Shown here one piece after another: positions 7,270 through 14,764 of a DNA stretch of 24,964 nt. Under the pieces are notes generated by a model. It ran no database searches. It was not told the DNA's origin and was given only the letters and a program-made list of their open reading frames with translations. Each line of letters starts with the position of its first letter. Positions within the stretch are counted from its first letter, which is position 1. The position numbers and the translations under genes are program-made. Source of the stretch: Ferruginibacter sp. (GTDB taxonomy: Bacteria; Bacteroidota; Bacteroidia; Chitinophagales; Chitinophagaceae); contig JAGPDJ010000004.1 of NCBI GenBank assembly GCA_018057635.1, forward strand, positions 1 to 24,964, read 5' to 3'.

Positions 7270-7277
7270 TACTTTTA
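7270..7277 (+). promoter_or_regulatory. Possible -7 box for pnp
   Basis: TACTTTTA, one base off TAnnTTTG, 33 nt before the pnp ATG. Initiation about 5-7 nt downstream would put the hairpin at 7281-7296 at the extreme 5' end of the mRNA. This is weak alone. Confidence 0.35.
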
Positions 7278-7280
7278 ATC

Positions 7281-7296
7281 AACAGGGCAACCTGTT
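7281..7296 (+). promoter_or_regulatory. GNRA-loop hairpin in the pnp leader
   Basis: AACAGG-GCAA-CCTGTT forms a perfect 6-bp stem capped by a GCAA (GNRA) tetraloop, ending 14 nt before the pnp start codon. A stable small RNA hairpin at this place could protect the 5' end or take part in control of pnp. The function is inferred. Confidence 0.5.
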
Positions 7297-7310
7297 AGAA
7301 AACCTTTTAC

Positions 7311-9455
7311 ATGTCATTACAACCAAAAACAATCAAGTTTGATATAGGTGGCGGCCGCATGGTAACCATCGAAACAGGCAAAATGGCCCGCCAGGCCGAC
7401 GGTGCTGTAACTGTACGCCAGGGCGATTGTATATTACTGGCAACCGTTGTTGCCAACAAAGAACCAAAAGATGGCCAGTCATTTTTTCCATTATCAGTAG
7501 ATTACCAGGAAAAATTCGGTTCGGCCGGACGTATCCCGGGATCTTTCTTTAAAAGGGAAGCCCGTTTGAACGACTATGAAATTCTTACATCACGCTTGAT
7601 AGACAGAGCACTGAGGCCACTGTTCCCGGAAGATTATTTATGCGAAGTGCAGGTATTGGTTTCCCTGATATCTTCAGATGCTGAAGTAATGCCTGATTCA
7701 CTGGCATGCCTTGCAGCTTCTGCAGCACTGGCGGTATCTGATATTCCCATCCAGGAAATCATTTCTGAAGTAAGGATTGCCCGTGTAGATGGAAAAATGA
7801 TCGTTAACCCAACTCGCACTGAACTGGCTGCTTCTGATATGGAATTCATCATCGCTGCAACAGACAAGAATATCATGATGGTGGAAGGCGAAAGCAATGA
7901 GTGCCAGGAAGAAGACCTTATCAAAGCTATTGAAACAGCTCACGAAGCTATTAAAATACAGGTAAAGGCCCAGGAACAATTGCGTGACCTGGTTGGTAGC
8001 GCCACTAAAAGGGATTATACCAAACCATACCGCAATGAAGAATTAAATGCTAAGATCACTGCATTTGCAAAAGATAAAGTTTATGCAATAGCAACAGCTG
8101 CATCTGCAAAGCATGTTCGTTCTGATGCATTTGATGCCTTAAAGAAAGAAGTAAAAGAATTTTTAGGCGAAGATTTACCGGATGCCGACAAAGCTTTGAT
8201 AGGTCATTATTACGGCGACCTTCAATATTATGTAGTAAGGGATATGATCCTGAACGACCGCAAAAGGCTGGATGGCCGTGGTACGGAAGACATCAGGCAA
8301 TTGGATATGGAAATCGATAACCTGCCTACTCCTCACGGTTCTGCATTGTTCACAAGAGGTGAAACACAATCACTTACAACAGTTACTTTAGGAACTCCTT
8401 TAGATGAATTATTAGTAGAAAGTGCACACAAATCTGATTATACCAAGTTCATCTTACATTATAATTTTCCGCCATTTTCTACCGGCGAAGTGAAAATGAT
8501 GAGGGGCGTTGGCCGAAGGGAAGTTGGTCACGGAAACCTGGCCATGCGTTCATTAAAGAAAATGATGCCTGGTACAGAATATCCTTATACCGTTAGGGTA
8601 GTGAGTGATATCCTGGAAAGTAACGGTTCTTCATCTATGGCAACTGTTTGTGCCGGTTCACTGGCCTTAATGGATGCAGGTGTGCCATTAAAAAAGCACG
8701 TAAGTGGTGTGGCTATGGGGCTTATTAAAAAGGGTGAAGATTTTGCGATCCTGACAGACATCCTGGGAGATGAAGATCACCTGGGCGATATGGATTTTAA
8801 AGTTACGGGAACAAGAGATGGTATCTGTGGTGTTCAAATGGATATTAAAGTGGATGGATTGAGCATGGATATCATGCGTAAAGCATTGGCACAGGCACGC
8901 AATGGCCGTTTACATATACTGGATGCCATGCACCAGTGTACGGAAGCACCAAGGGCTGATGTGAAACCACATGCTCCAAGAATGGTTAAACTGATCATTG
9001 ATAAAGAATATATCGGCGCCGTGATAGGGCCAGGTGGTAAAGTGATCCAGGAGATCCAGCGTGAAACAGGCGCTACCATCAATATTGAAGAAGTAAACAA
9101 TTGCGGGGAAGTAAGTGTGTTCTCTAAGGAAAAAGCAAGCCTCGACAGGGCAGTAGCCTGGATCAATGGACTTGTTGCTGTACCTGTTGTTGGGGAAACC
9201 TATGAAGGTACTGTGAAGAGCATCAAAGAATTCGGCGCATTTGTTGAATTCCTGCCTAAAAAAGAAGGGTTGCTGCACATCAGTGAAATAAGCTGGAAGC
9301 GCCTGGAAACAATGGATGGCATTTTCAAGGAAGGCGATAAGGTAAAAGTGAAGTTGCTTGACGTTGACCCACGCACCGGCAAATTCAAATTGAGCCGTAA
9401 AGTGCTGATGCCAAAACCGGAAGCTCAACCTAAGCCACAGGGAGAAAACAATTAA
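7311..9455 (+). CDS. pnp: Polyribonucleotide nucleotidyltransferase (PNPase)
   Basis: A 714-residue PNPase, which degrades RNA 3'-to-5' using phosphate to release nucleoside diphosphates and can add 3' tails. The order is standard: first RNase PH-like core (about 12-145, with FFPLSVDYQEKFGSAGRIPGSF), linker helical domain, and second core (about 320-545) with the catalytic loop TDILGDEDHLGDMDF, where D487 and D493 match the known active-site aspartates. A KH domain follows with IGPGGKVIQEI near 572, then an S1 domain (about 628-700) with GAFVEFLPKKEGLLHISEISW. The length is typical. It follows rpsO and is preceded by a small hairpin in its leader. A strong terminator lies 20 nt after the stop. 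Confidence 0.98.
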   Translation: MSLQPKTIKFDIGGGRMVTIETGKMARQADGAVTVRQGDCILLATVVANKEPKDGQSFFPLSVDYQEKFGSAGRIPGSFFKREARLNDYEILTSRLIDRALRPLFPEDYLCEVQVLVSLISSDAEVMPDSLACLAASAALAVSDIPIQEIISEVRIARVDGKMIVNPTRTELAASDMEFIIAATDKNIMMVEGESNECQEEDLIKAIETAHEAIKIQVKAQEQLRDLVGSATKRDYTKPYRNEELNAKITAFAKDKVYAIATAASAKHVRSDAFDALKKEVKEFLGEDLPDADKALIGHYYGDLQYYVVRDMILNDRKRLDGRGTEDIRQLDMEIDNLPTPHGSALFTRGETQSLTTVTLGTPLDELLVESAHKSDYTKFILHYNFPPFSTGEVKMMRGVGRREVGHGNLAMRSLKKMMPGTEYPYTVRVVSDILESNGSSSMATVCAGSLALMDAGVPLKKHVSGVAMGLIKKGEDFAILTDILGDEDHLGDMDFKVTGTRDGICGVQMDIKVDGLSMDIMRKALAQARNGRLHILDAMHQCTEAPRADVKPHAPRMVKLIIDKEYIGAVIGPGGKVIQEIQRETGATINIEEVNNCGEVSVFSKEKASLDRAVAWINGLVAVPVVGETYEGTVKSIKEFGAFVEFLPKKEGLLHISEISWKRLETMDGIFKEGDKVKVKLLDVDPRTGKFKLSRKVLMPKPEAQPKPQGENN

Positions 9456-9474
9456 TTAAAAGATTAACAAATAC

Positions 9475-9511
9475 AAGCTGCAGCAGTTACTCGTTGCAGC
9501 TTTTTTATTTT
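9475..9511 (+). terminator. Intrinsic terminator after pnp
   Basis: A 10-bp stem, AAGCTGCAGC (9475-9484) with GTTGCAGCTT (9493-9502; one G-U pair), is followed by TTTTTATTTT. It runs up to the prmA ATG at 9512, so prmA is either leaderless from its own promoter or expressed by read-through. Confidence 0.85.
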
Positions 9512-10345
9512 ATGGAATACATCCAGATTACATTCGAATCATTATCTACAGATAACAAAGAGATGCTCATAGCTCTTTTAACTGAAGCCGGATTTACCGG
9601 GTTTGAAGAAGAGGAAGCAATGTTGAAGGCCTTTATTAATAGGGATAACTTTGACCGAAATCTATTTCAAAATATTATTTCAATATTCGATATAAATTAT
9701 TCTGAATCATTAATATATGAAACTAACTGGAATCAGGAATGGGAGTCAGGTTTTGATCCGGTCACTGTATTTTATCCAGGTTCAGATCGCCCGTTCGCAC
9801 ATGTAAGGGCAGCATTTCACGAGAAAAATAATTCGGTTGATTTTGATATTGAAGTGACTCCAAAGATGAGTTTTGGTACAGGTCACCACGACACCACTTA
9901 CCTGATGATAGAGCAAATGAGTAAGCTCGATTTCCGGAATAAACACGTGATAGATTTTGGAACCGGCACCGGAGTTTTGGCCATCCTTGCAGAAAAACTG
10001 GGCGCAGCTTCTGTGCATGCCATTGATAACGACGAATGGAGCATCAACAACGCAACAGAAAATTTTATAAAAAACGATTGCATTAAAATTATGCTGTCAC
10101 AGGCTGAAACATTACCTGCTGAACAAAAAGTATCAATCTTACTAGCCAATATAAACCTCAATATTATTATTGTATGCCTGGATGAAATCAGGAACGCGTG
10201 CTTGCCGGGTGCAACCATTCTTTTCAGTGGTATCATGGAAAAAGATAAAGCAACAATACTGGATGAACTTATAAGAAAAAATTTTATAATATCTGATTGC
10301 ATAACCAGGCATGAATGGTTGATTATTAGTGCAAAAGTTGGATAA
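9512..10345 (+). CDS. prmA: Ribosomal protein L11 methyltransferase
   Basis: A 277-residue PrmA, which uses S-adenosylmethionine to methylate ribosomal protein L11. The N-terminal substrate-recognition domain (about 1-90) precedes the linker motif MSFGTGHHDTT (119-129), the PrmA hallmark. The SAM-binding motif VIDFGTGTGV runs from 146 to 155, followed by AIDNDEWSINNA. The usual motif IV appears as LLANINLNII. The frame is open back to a TTG at 9494, but the ATG at 9512 is chosen because the upstream part lies inside the pnp terminator hairpin. Length and order match the family. The start codon sits almost on the T-run of that terminator. Confidence 0.93.
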   Translation: MEYIQITFESLSTDNKEMLIALLTEAGFTGFEEEEAMLKAFINRDNFDRNLFQNIISIFDINYSESLIYETNWNQEWESGFDPVTVFYPGSDRPFAHVRAAFHEKNNSVDFDIEVTPKMSFGTGHHDTTYLMIEQMSKLDFRNKHVIDFGTGTGVLAILAEKLGAASVHAIDNDEWSINNATENFIKNDCIKIMLSQAETLPAEQKVSILLANINLNIIIVCLDEIRNACLPGATILFSGIMEKDKATILDELIRKNFIISDCITRHEWLIISAKVG

Positions 10346-10385
10346 CCCTATATTAACTGAATGTTATCAACCCACATTTTTTTCG

Positions 10386-10393
10386 TACCTTTG
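10386..10393 (+). promoter_or_regulatory. -7 box of the plsY promoter
   Basis: TACCTTTG fits TAnnTTTG exactly and lies 26 nt before the plsY ATG. The sequence GTTATC about 20 nt upstream is a weak -33 candidate. This suggests plsY is transcribed separately from prmA. Confidence 0.6.
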
Positions 10394-10419
10394 TATCCTC
10401 AACTCACTTAAGAAACAGG

Positions 10420-11067
10420 ATGAAAGAATTGCTTCTTATCATTATTGCTTACCTAATAGGTTCTATTCCTACTGCTTTACTCATCAGTAAAAAGTATTTT
10501 GGTATCGACATACGTGACTACGGAAGTGGTAATATGGGCGCAACCAATACATTCAGGGTTTTAGGGTCAAAATACGGAACAGTGGTAATGGTGTTTGATA
10601 TCCTGAAAGGCATGGCTGCTGTTTCATTGTATACTTTTCTTCCTCATTATCTGAGTAATGAACTTGACCGCACTAATTTTATGATCGGCCTCGGCCTGGC
10701 TGCTGTGATAGGACATATTTTCCCGGTGTTTGCAAATTTTAAAGGCGGTAAAGGAGTAGCAACATTATTTGGTATGATACTAACGGTGCAACCTGTAGTA
10801 GCAATTAGCTGTGTTGGTGTATTCCTGTTGGTGTTGTATTTAACCAGGTATGTGTCTTTGAGTTCTATATTGGGTGCATTGATGCTGCCTGTTTCAGTAC
10901 TTTGGATATGGAATGAACATGAGATCATGTACCGGATATTTGCATTATTGGTTGCATTCCTCGTTATAATAACCCACCAGAAAAATATCGGTAAACTTTT
11001 ACGTGGCGTTGAAAGCCGTATACCCATCTTCAAAAACCGCGACAAAAAAAAGGCCAAGCGCCCATAA
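10420..11067 (+). CDS. plsY: Glycerol-3-phosphate acyltransferase PlsY
   Basis: A 215-residue integral membrane enzyme that transfers the acyl group of acyl-phosphate to glycerol 3-phosphate, the first step of phospholipid synthesis in the PlsX/PlsY route. The family's conserved loops are all present: GSIPTALLI (14-22), YGSGNMGATN (34-43) and GHIFPVFANFKGGKGVAT (98-115). Several hydrophobic membrane segments alternate with them, including residues 2-14, 54-72, 88-98, 115-140 and 164-185. The C-terminus is short and basic (RDKKKAKRP), as usual on the cytoplasmic side. Length is normal. It has its own promoter-like box. Confidence 0.96.
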   Translation: MKELLLIIIAYLIGSIPTALLISKKYFGIDIRDYGSGNMGATNTFRVLGSKYGTVVMVFDILKGMAAVSLYTFLPHYLSNELDRTNFMIGLGLAAVIGHIFPVFANFKGGKGVATLFGMILTVQPVVAISCVGVFLLVLYLTRYVSLSSILGALMLPVSVLWIWNEHEIMYRIFALLVAFLVIITHQKNIGKLLRGVESRIPIFKNRDKKKAKRP

Positions 11068-11149
11068 TACCACGCTAACAGAACTTTAGTATTTCATTTT
11101 AAAAAATGGTATGGCAATTGTTTATACCTATTGAATAAACTTACACAAC

Positions 11150-11962
11150 ATGAAGAAAATAATTTTACTTTTCACAGTAATCGCTTTTATTGCAGCTTGC
11201 AGTACAAACACCATCACCGGAAGAAAACAATTGTCATTATATGCTGAATCGACCCTGCAGCAGGCAGCCGTTTCTCAGTACCAGTCATTTTTAAGTGAAA
11301 ACAAAGTAGTTAACCAGAATATCAGCAAGGATGCAGAAATGGTTAAAAGGGTAGGAACAAGAATAGCACAGGCTATTACCAGTTATTACGCTCAAAAAGG
11401 TTTGAGTAAAGAACTGGAAGGATATAAGTGGGAATTTAACCTGGTAGATAATAAGGAAGTTAATGCATGGTGTATGCCGGGCGGAAAGGTTGTAGTATAT
11501 ACCGGCCTTCTTGGAATTACACAAAATGAAGCTGCACTTGCCGTTGTACTTGGCCATGAGATCACTCATGCCGTAGCGCATCATGGTAATGAACGCATGA
11601 GCCAGGTTACTTTGTCCCAGGGATTAGAAATTGTGGGTAATATTGCTACCGCCAATAATCCAAAATATAATACATTATTTAATAATATTTATGCACCTAC
11701 GGCACAGATTGGCGTTTTGCTTCCAAATTCAAGGAACCAGGAATATGAAGCTGATCATTATGGACTAATATTCTCAGCCATGTCGGGTTATAATCCACGG
11801 GAAGCGATCCCGTTCTGGCAAAGGATGGCAAAAGCCGGTGGAAACAGCGGAACTCCTGAATTCCTTGCTACGCATCCATCAGATGAAAACAGGATTGCCA
11901 AATTAGAAGGTTACATGAACGAGGCACTTAGTTATTATAAACCTGTGAATAGCAAAAATTAA
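11150..11962 (+). CDS. M48 family zinc metallopeptidase, lipoprotein
   Basis: A 270-residue lipoprotein protease of the M48 family (LoiP/YcaL/OMA1-like). The N-terminus MKKIILLFTVIAFIAACS is a lipoprotein signal with lipobox IAAC, so Cys17 would be lipidated and the protein anchored in the envelope. NTITGRKQLSL follows, a sequence frequent in this group. The zinc site is HEITH (136-140), with the third ligand probably E200 in the EYEAD motif (198-202). CMPGGKVVVYTGLL upstream is the usual substrate-strand region, and THPSDENRIAKL near the C-terminus is also typical. Known relatives act in envelope protein quality control; the exact substrate here is unknown. It lies 82 nt after plsY and ends with a strong terminator. 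Confidence 0.93.
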   Translation: MKKIILLFTVIAFIAACSTNTITGRKQLSLYAESTLQQAAVSQYQSFLSENKVVNQNISKDAEMVKRVGTRIAQAITSYYAQKGLSKELEGYKWEFNLVDNKEVNAWCMPGGKVVVYTGLLGITQNEAALAVVLGHEITHAVAHHGNERMSQVTLSQGLEIVGNIATANNPKYNTLFNNIYAPTAQIGVLLPNSRNQEYEADHYGLIFSAMSGYNPREAIPFWQRMAKAGGNSGTPEFLATHPSDENRIAKLEGYMNEALSYYKPVNSKN

Positions 11963-11989
11963 AAAGTTAAAATATTAGTTAATATGAAT

Positions 11990-12017
11990 AGCGCTGCTTG
12001 TTTGCAGCGTTTTTTTA
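11990..12017 (+). terminator. Intrinsic terminator after the M48 gene
   Basis: Stem CGCTGC (11992-11997) with GCAGCG (12004-12009), extended by A-T and G-U pairs, with loop TTGTTT. It is followed by a run of eight T at 12010-12017. Classic intrinsic terminator. Confidence 0.88.
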
Positions 12018-12047
12018 TAATTTTTATTCAATAACAAACATAATTTA

Positions 12048-12055
12048 TACCTTTG
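12048..12055 (+). promoter_or_regulatory. -7 box before the DUF3052-like gene
   Basis: TACCTTTG matches TAnnTTTG exactly. It lies about 95 nt before the ATG at 12151, giving a long leader with a hairpin at 12077-12113. Confidence 0.55.
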
Positions 12056-12076
12056 CAGAACCAACATCCGCTGCTT

Positions 12077-12113
12077 TTGATATCCCCATTCATGATACTA
12101 TTAAGGATATCAA
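12077..12113 (+). promoter_or_regulatory. 9-bp inverted repeat in the leader of the DUF3052-like gene
   Basis: Arms TTGATATCC (12077-12085) and GGATATCAA (12105-12113) are perfectly complementary, with a 19-nt loop. The repeat lies 22-58 nt downstream of the -7 box, so it would be in the RNA leader. It could be an operator dyad or an RNA hairpin. No known riboswitch is recognised. Confidence 0.5.
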
Positions 12114-12150
12114 TAAAATGACCCTTTATTCATCTTAACTCTTATTACAT

Positions 12151-12624
12151 ATGGCGCTTGAAACAGTATTAGAAAAATTGCAGTTAAAGGACGAAAAGAA
12201 CATTTTAGTGCAAGGCCTGCCATCATCCATAGAAAAACAGTTCATCAAGTTAAATTTCGCAAAAAGTGTTACTCCGCTTCTGAGATCAAGGCGTATAGAT
12301 TTTGCACTCGTTTTTGCAGTGAGTAAAATACAGCTTACCAATATATTAAATGACGTTGTTCCGGCTTTGCACAACGACGGAAAATTATGGATCGCCTATC
12401 CAAAAACAGCTTCTAAGATAGCCAGTGATCTTTCACGTGATTGCAGCTGGGAACTGATCACTTCCATAGGCTTTGAAACAATTCAGCTTGTTACATTAGA
12501 TAATACCTGGAGTGCTATTCACTTTAAAAAACAGGAACCTGTTATTCAGAAACAACCCTTTGCCACTGCAAAAACAGTTAAAAAAGCTGCTTTTACTGAA
12601 AGAGAAGTGGTTGTTGAATTATAA
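12151..12624 (+). CDS. DUF3052-like small protein
   Basis: A 157-residue soluble protein of unknown function. Its central part resembles DUF3052: an N-terminal strand with ILVQGLPSSIEKQF, a middle DFALVFAVSKIQL, then KLWIAYPKTASKIASDLSRDCSWEL, matching the family pattern LW-AxPKxASxxxxDLxxD, and a final LVTLDNTWSAIHFKKQ matching the DxTWSxxxF end. The tail (about 130-157) ends TEREVVVEL, a short basic-to-acidic extension. No signal peptide or membrane segment is seen. It has its own promoter-like box and a leader hairpin, and converges on dnaG with a 38-nt gap. I recognise the family by memory of its motifs, so the assignment is moderate; no biochemical role is claimed. Confidence 0.7.
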   Translation: MALETVLEKLQLKDEKNILVQGLPSSIEKQFIKLNFAKSVTPLLRSRRIDFALVFAVSKIQLTNILNDVVPALHNDGKLWIAYPKTASKIASDLSRDCSWELITSIGFETIQLVTLDNTWSAIHFKKQEPVIQKQPFATAKTVKKAAFTEREVVVEL

Positions 12625-12662
12625 TCTTTAGCAGAATTTTATTATCGGAATATTTTTTAAGA

Positions 12663-14597
12663 TCATTTATAGATCACGGTACCCATACTCCTTGTAAGGT
12701 CTATCTCTAATTGCTTCAGGTGCTGGTGAACCTGGAGAAAGATCATTTGTTCCTCTGCATTGTCTGCTTTTTCCAAATCAAGCTGGTTATCAGCAATCAT
12801 CCTTTTTATTTTTCTTAGTTTAAGGTAATTTAATGTAGAGATCACTTCTTCCCTGAATAATTCATCACGTGTTGGGATGTGGCCTTCATAATGCTCTTTC
12901 CAGTTTGGACTTATATCAGTATTTACATCCATCATATTAATTACAAAGCCATGCAACTGCTGGTCTTCATGATATAAAAAATTCTTTGCTGTTGGTTCCA
13001 GGCCTTCATCATACCATTTTTTATAAATCCCGATGATCTCAATAAGTTTACTATTGTCAATCACTTTATCAAGTTCATTTTCATCTATCTGTTCAAAAAT
13101 AAAGTCAGCAACTTTTTGTTCCTCATTCCACTGCTTTGTTCCAAATTCTAACAGGCTTCGTACCATGGCCTGTTCCTGCATTTCATCCTTGTGCAGCAGG
13201 TCCAGAATTTCTTCATCCTGGCCGCTTGTAACGTTTTCTGCAGGCTGAATATCTGTTTTTAATTGCCGGCTTTCTTCTTTTGTAACCTTTTCTCTGATGA
13301 ATTTATTTACCAGTGCATTCAACCCGCTTTCTTCAATTTTTAAAATCTCTGAAACCTGTTTGATATAATCCTGCCGCCTGGTGAATTCTTCCGTTTTGTT
13401 GATTCTTGAAATTGTTTCTGCCACCTGGTTTACAACAGCAGATTTTTTTGCATTGTCCTGCCCGGCATCTGCCAATGCTATTTCCAGCTGAAAAAGGATG
13501 AAATCTTTTTTATTCTCTTTTATGAATTTTATAAATCCTTCCGCACCAATTTTATTTACATAACTATCGGGGTCTTCCTTATCGGGAATCAACACAAGTT
13601 TTACGTTCAGGCTTTCTTCCAGTGCAAGGTCTAATCCACGCAAAGCAGCTTTAATACCGGCATTGTCTCCATCATAAATGATCGTAAGATTATTGCTGTA
13701 TTTTTTGATCAGCCGCAATTGATCAGGTGTAAGTGATGTACCGCCACTGGCAACCACATTTTCAATACCGGCCTGGTGCAGGCTCACCACATCTGTGTAT
13801 CCTTCAACCAGCAGGCATTCATCAGCTTTGTCGATGGCCATTCGGGCAAAATATGAGCCATAAAGGATCTTGCTCTTTACATACAACTCGTTTTCTGGTG
13901 TATTGATGTATTTGGGTGCCTTCTCATTCGTTTTTATCACCCTTGCTCCAAATCCAAGCACTTTGCCGCTTTGATTGTGAACCGGGAAAATGATCCTGCC
14001 CCTGTAATTATCCTGCAGCCTTTCATCCCGCTGAACAACAAGGCCTGATTTAAGGAGGTATTCTTTGTTATACTGTGCAGATAAAGCTGCCTGTGTAAAC
14101 TCATCCCTTGCTGAGGGGTTATAACCTAACTGGAATTTTTTTATGATATCTTCCCGGAAGCCGCGTTCTTTAAGGTAACTGAGTGCTATATCCTGGCCTT
14201 CTTCGGAAGTAAATAATTTGTCTGCGAAAAAAGACTGTGCAAAACCGTTTATAATATATAGACTGTCGGCTGCCTGTTGCTGAATTTTAAATTCGGGGCT
14301 TGTTTCTGTTTCTTCTATTTCTACATTATACTTGTTGGCCAGCCACTTTAAAGCTTCAACATAACTGTATTTTTCCAGTTCCATTAAAAAGCCGATAGAA
14401 TTTCCGCTTCTTCCGCAGCCAAAACATTTATAAATTTCCTTAACCGGTGAAACTGTAAAAGAAGGGCTTTTTTCATTGTGAAACGGGCAAAGGCCAAGGT
14501 AATTCGCACCCCTTTTTTTAAGTTTTACGAACGATCCGATGATCTCAATGATATCGATCCTGCTTAATATCTGTTGTATGGTTGCCTGGCTGATCAA
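12663..14597 (-). CDS. dnaG: DNA primase
   Basis: A 644-residue DnaG, the primase that makes RNA primers at the replication fork. The N-terminal zinc-binding domain has C37, H40, C58 and C61 in CPFHNEKSPSF and CFGCG. The RNA polymerase core follows (about 110-360), with GRIIFPVHNQSGKVLGFGARV, the TOPRIM motif VEGYTDVV (E265) and YDGDNAG (D309, D311). The C-terminal region (about 440-644) is the divergent helicase-binding domain. The start is TTG at 14595-14597; an in-frame TAG lies two codons upstream and the next residues, ISQATIQQIL, are already family sequence. Length is normal. It stands alone rather than in an rpsU-dnaG-rpoD operon. Confidence 0.97.
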   Translation of the reverse strand: MISQATIQQILSRIDIIEIIGSFVKLKKRGANYLGLCPFHNEKSPSFTVSPVKEIYKCFGCGRSGNSIGFLMELEKYSYVEALKWLANKYNVEIEETETSPEFKIQQQAADSLYIINGFAQSFFADKLFTSEEGQDIALSYLKERGFREDIIKKFQLGYNPSARDEFTQAALSAQYNKEYLLKSGLVVQRDERLQDNYRGRIIFPVHNQSGKVLGFGARVIKTNEKAPKYINTPENELYVKSKILYGSYFARMAIDKADECLLVEGYTDVVSLHQAGIENVVASGGTSLTPDQLRLIKKYSNNLTIIYDGDNAGIKAALRGLDLALEESLNVKLVLIPDKEDPDSYVNKIGAEGFIKFIKENKKDFILFQLEIALADAGQDNAKKSAVVNQVAETISRINKTEEFTRRQDYIKQVSEILKIEESGLNALVNKFIREKVTKEESRQLKTDIQPAENVTSGQDEEILDLLHKDEMQEQAMVRSLLEFGTKQWNEEQKVADFIFEQIDENELDKVIDNSKLIEIIGIYKKWYDEGLEPTAKNFLYHEDQQLHGFVINMMDVNTDISPNWKEHYEGHIPTRDELFREEVISTLNYLKLRKIKRMIADNQLDLEKADNAEEQMIFLQVHQHLKQLEIDLTRSMGTVIYK

Positions 14598-14609
14598 TTG
14601 CTAAAATAA

Positions 14610-14644
14610 TGCCTGAAATTAATAACATTTCATGGTATCAGGCA
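14610..14644. promoter_or_regulatory. Nested dyads upstream of dnaG
   Basis: Outer arms TGCCTGA (14610-14616) and TCAGGCA (14638-14644) are perfect. Inner arms TGAAAT (14614-14619) and ATTTCA (14627-14632) overlap them, so two alternative structures share bases. The sequence lies 13-47 nt upstream of the dnaG start. It could be an operator or a leader hairpin; function unknown. Confidence 0.4.
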
Positions 14645-14734
14645 GAATAAATTGTAATTAGAAATTTTTAGAAAAAACATTTGTATGAATTGTGAAAATT
14701 GAAGCTAAAATTACTATTAATCTTACAAATCGAA

Positions 14735-14742
14735 TATCTTTA
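14735..14742 (+). promoter_or_regulatory. Possible -7 box of the TPR-like gene
   Basis: TATCTTTA, one base off TAnnTTTG, 22 nt before the ATG at 14765. The distance is similar to that of the plsY box. Confidence 0.4.
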
Positions 14743-14764
14743 TGGTCTCAAAAAACACTAAAAC

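Noticed and set aside
8910..9428. 172-residue open frame on the minus strand inside pnp
   Set aside because: It is antisense to the conserved KH and S1 coding region; composition rich in F, H and C as in frame shadows.
9494..9511. TTG start for prmA giving six extra residues
   Set aside because: These codons lie in the pnp terminator stem and T-run; the ATG at 9512 matches the usual N-terminus.
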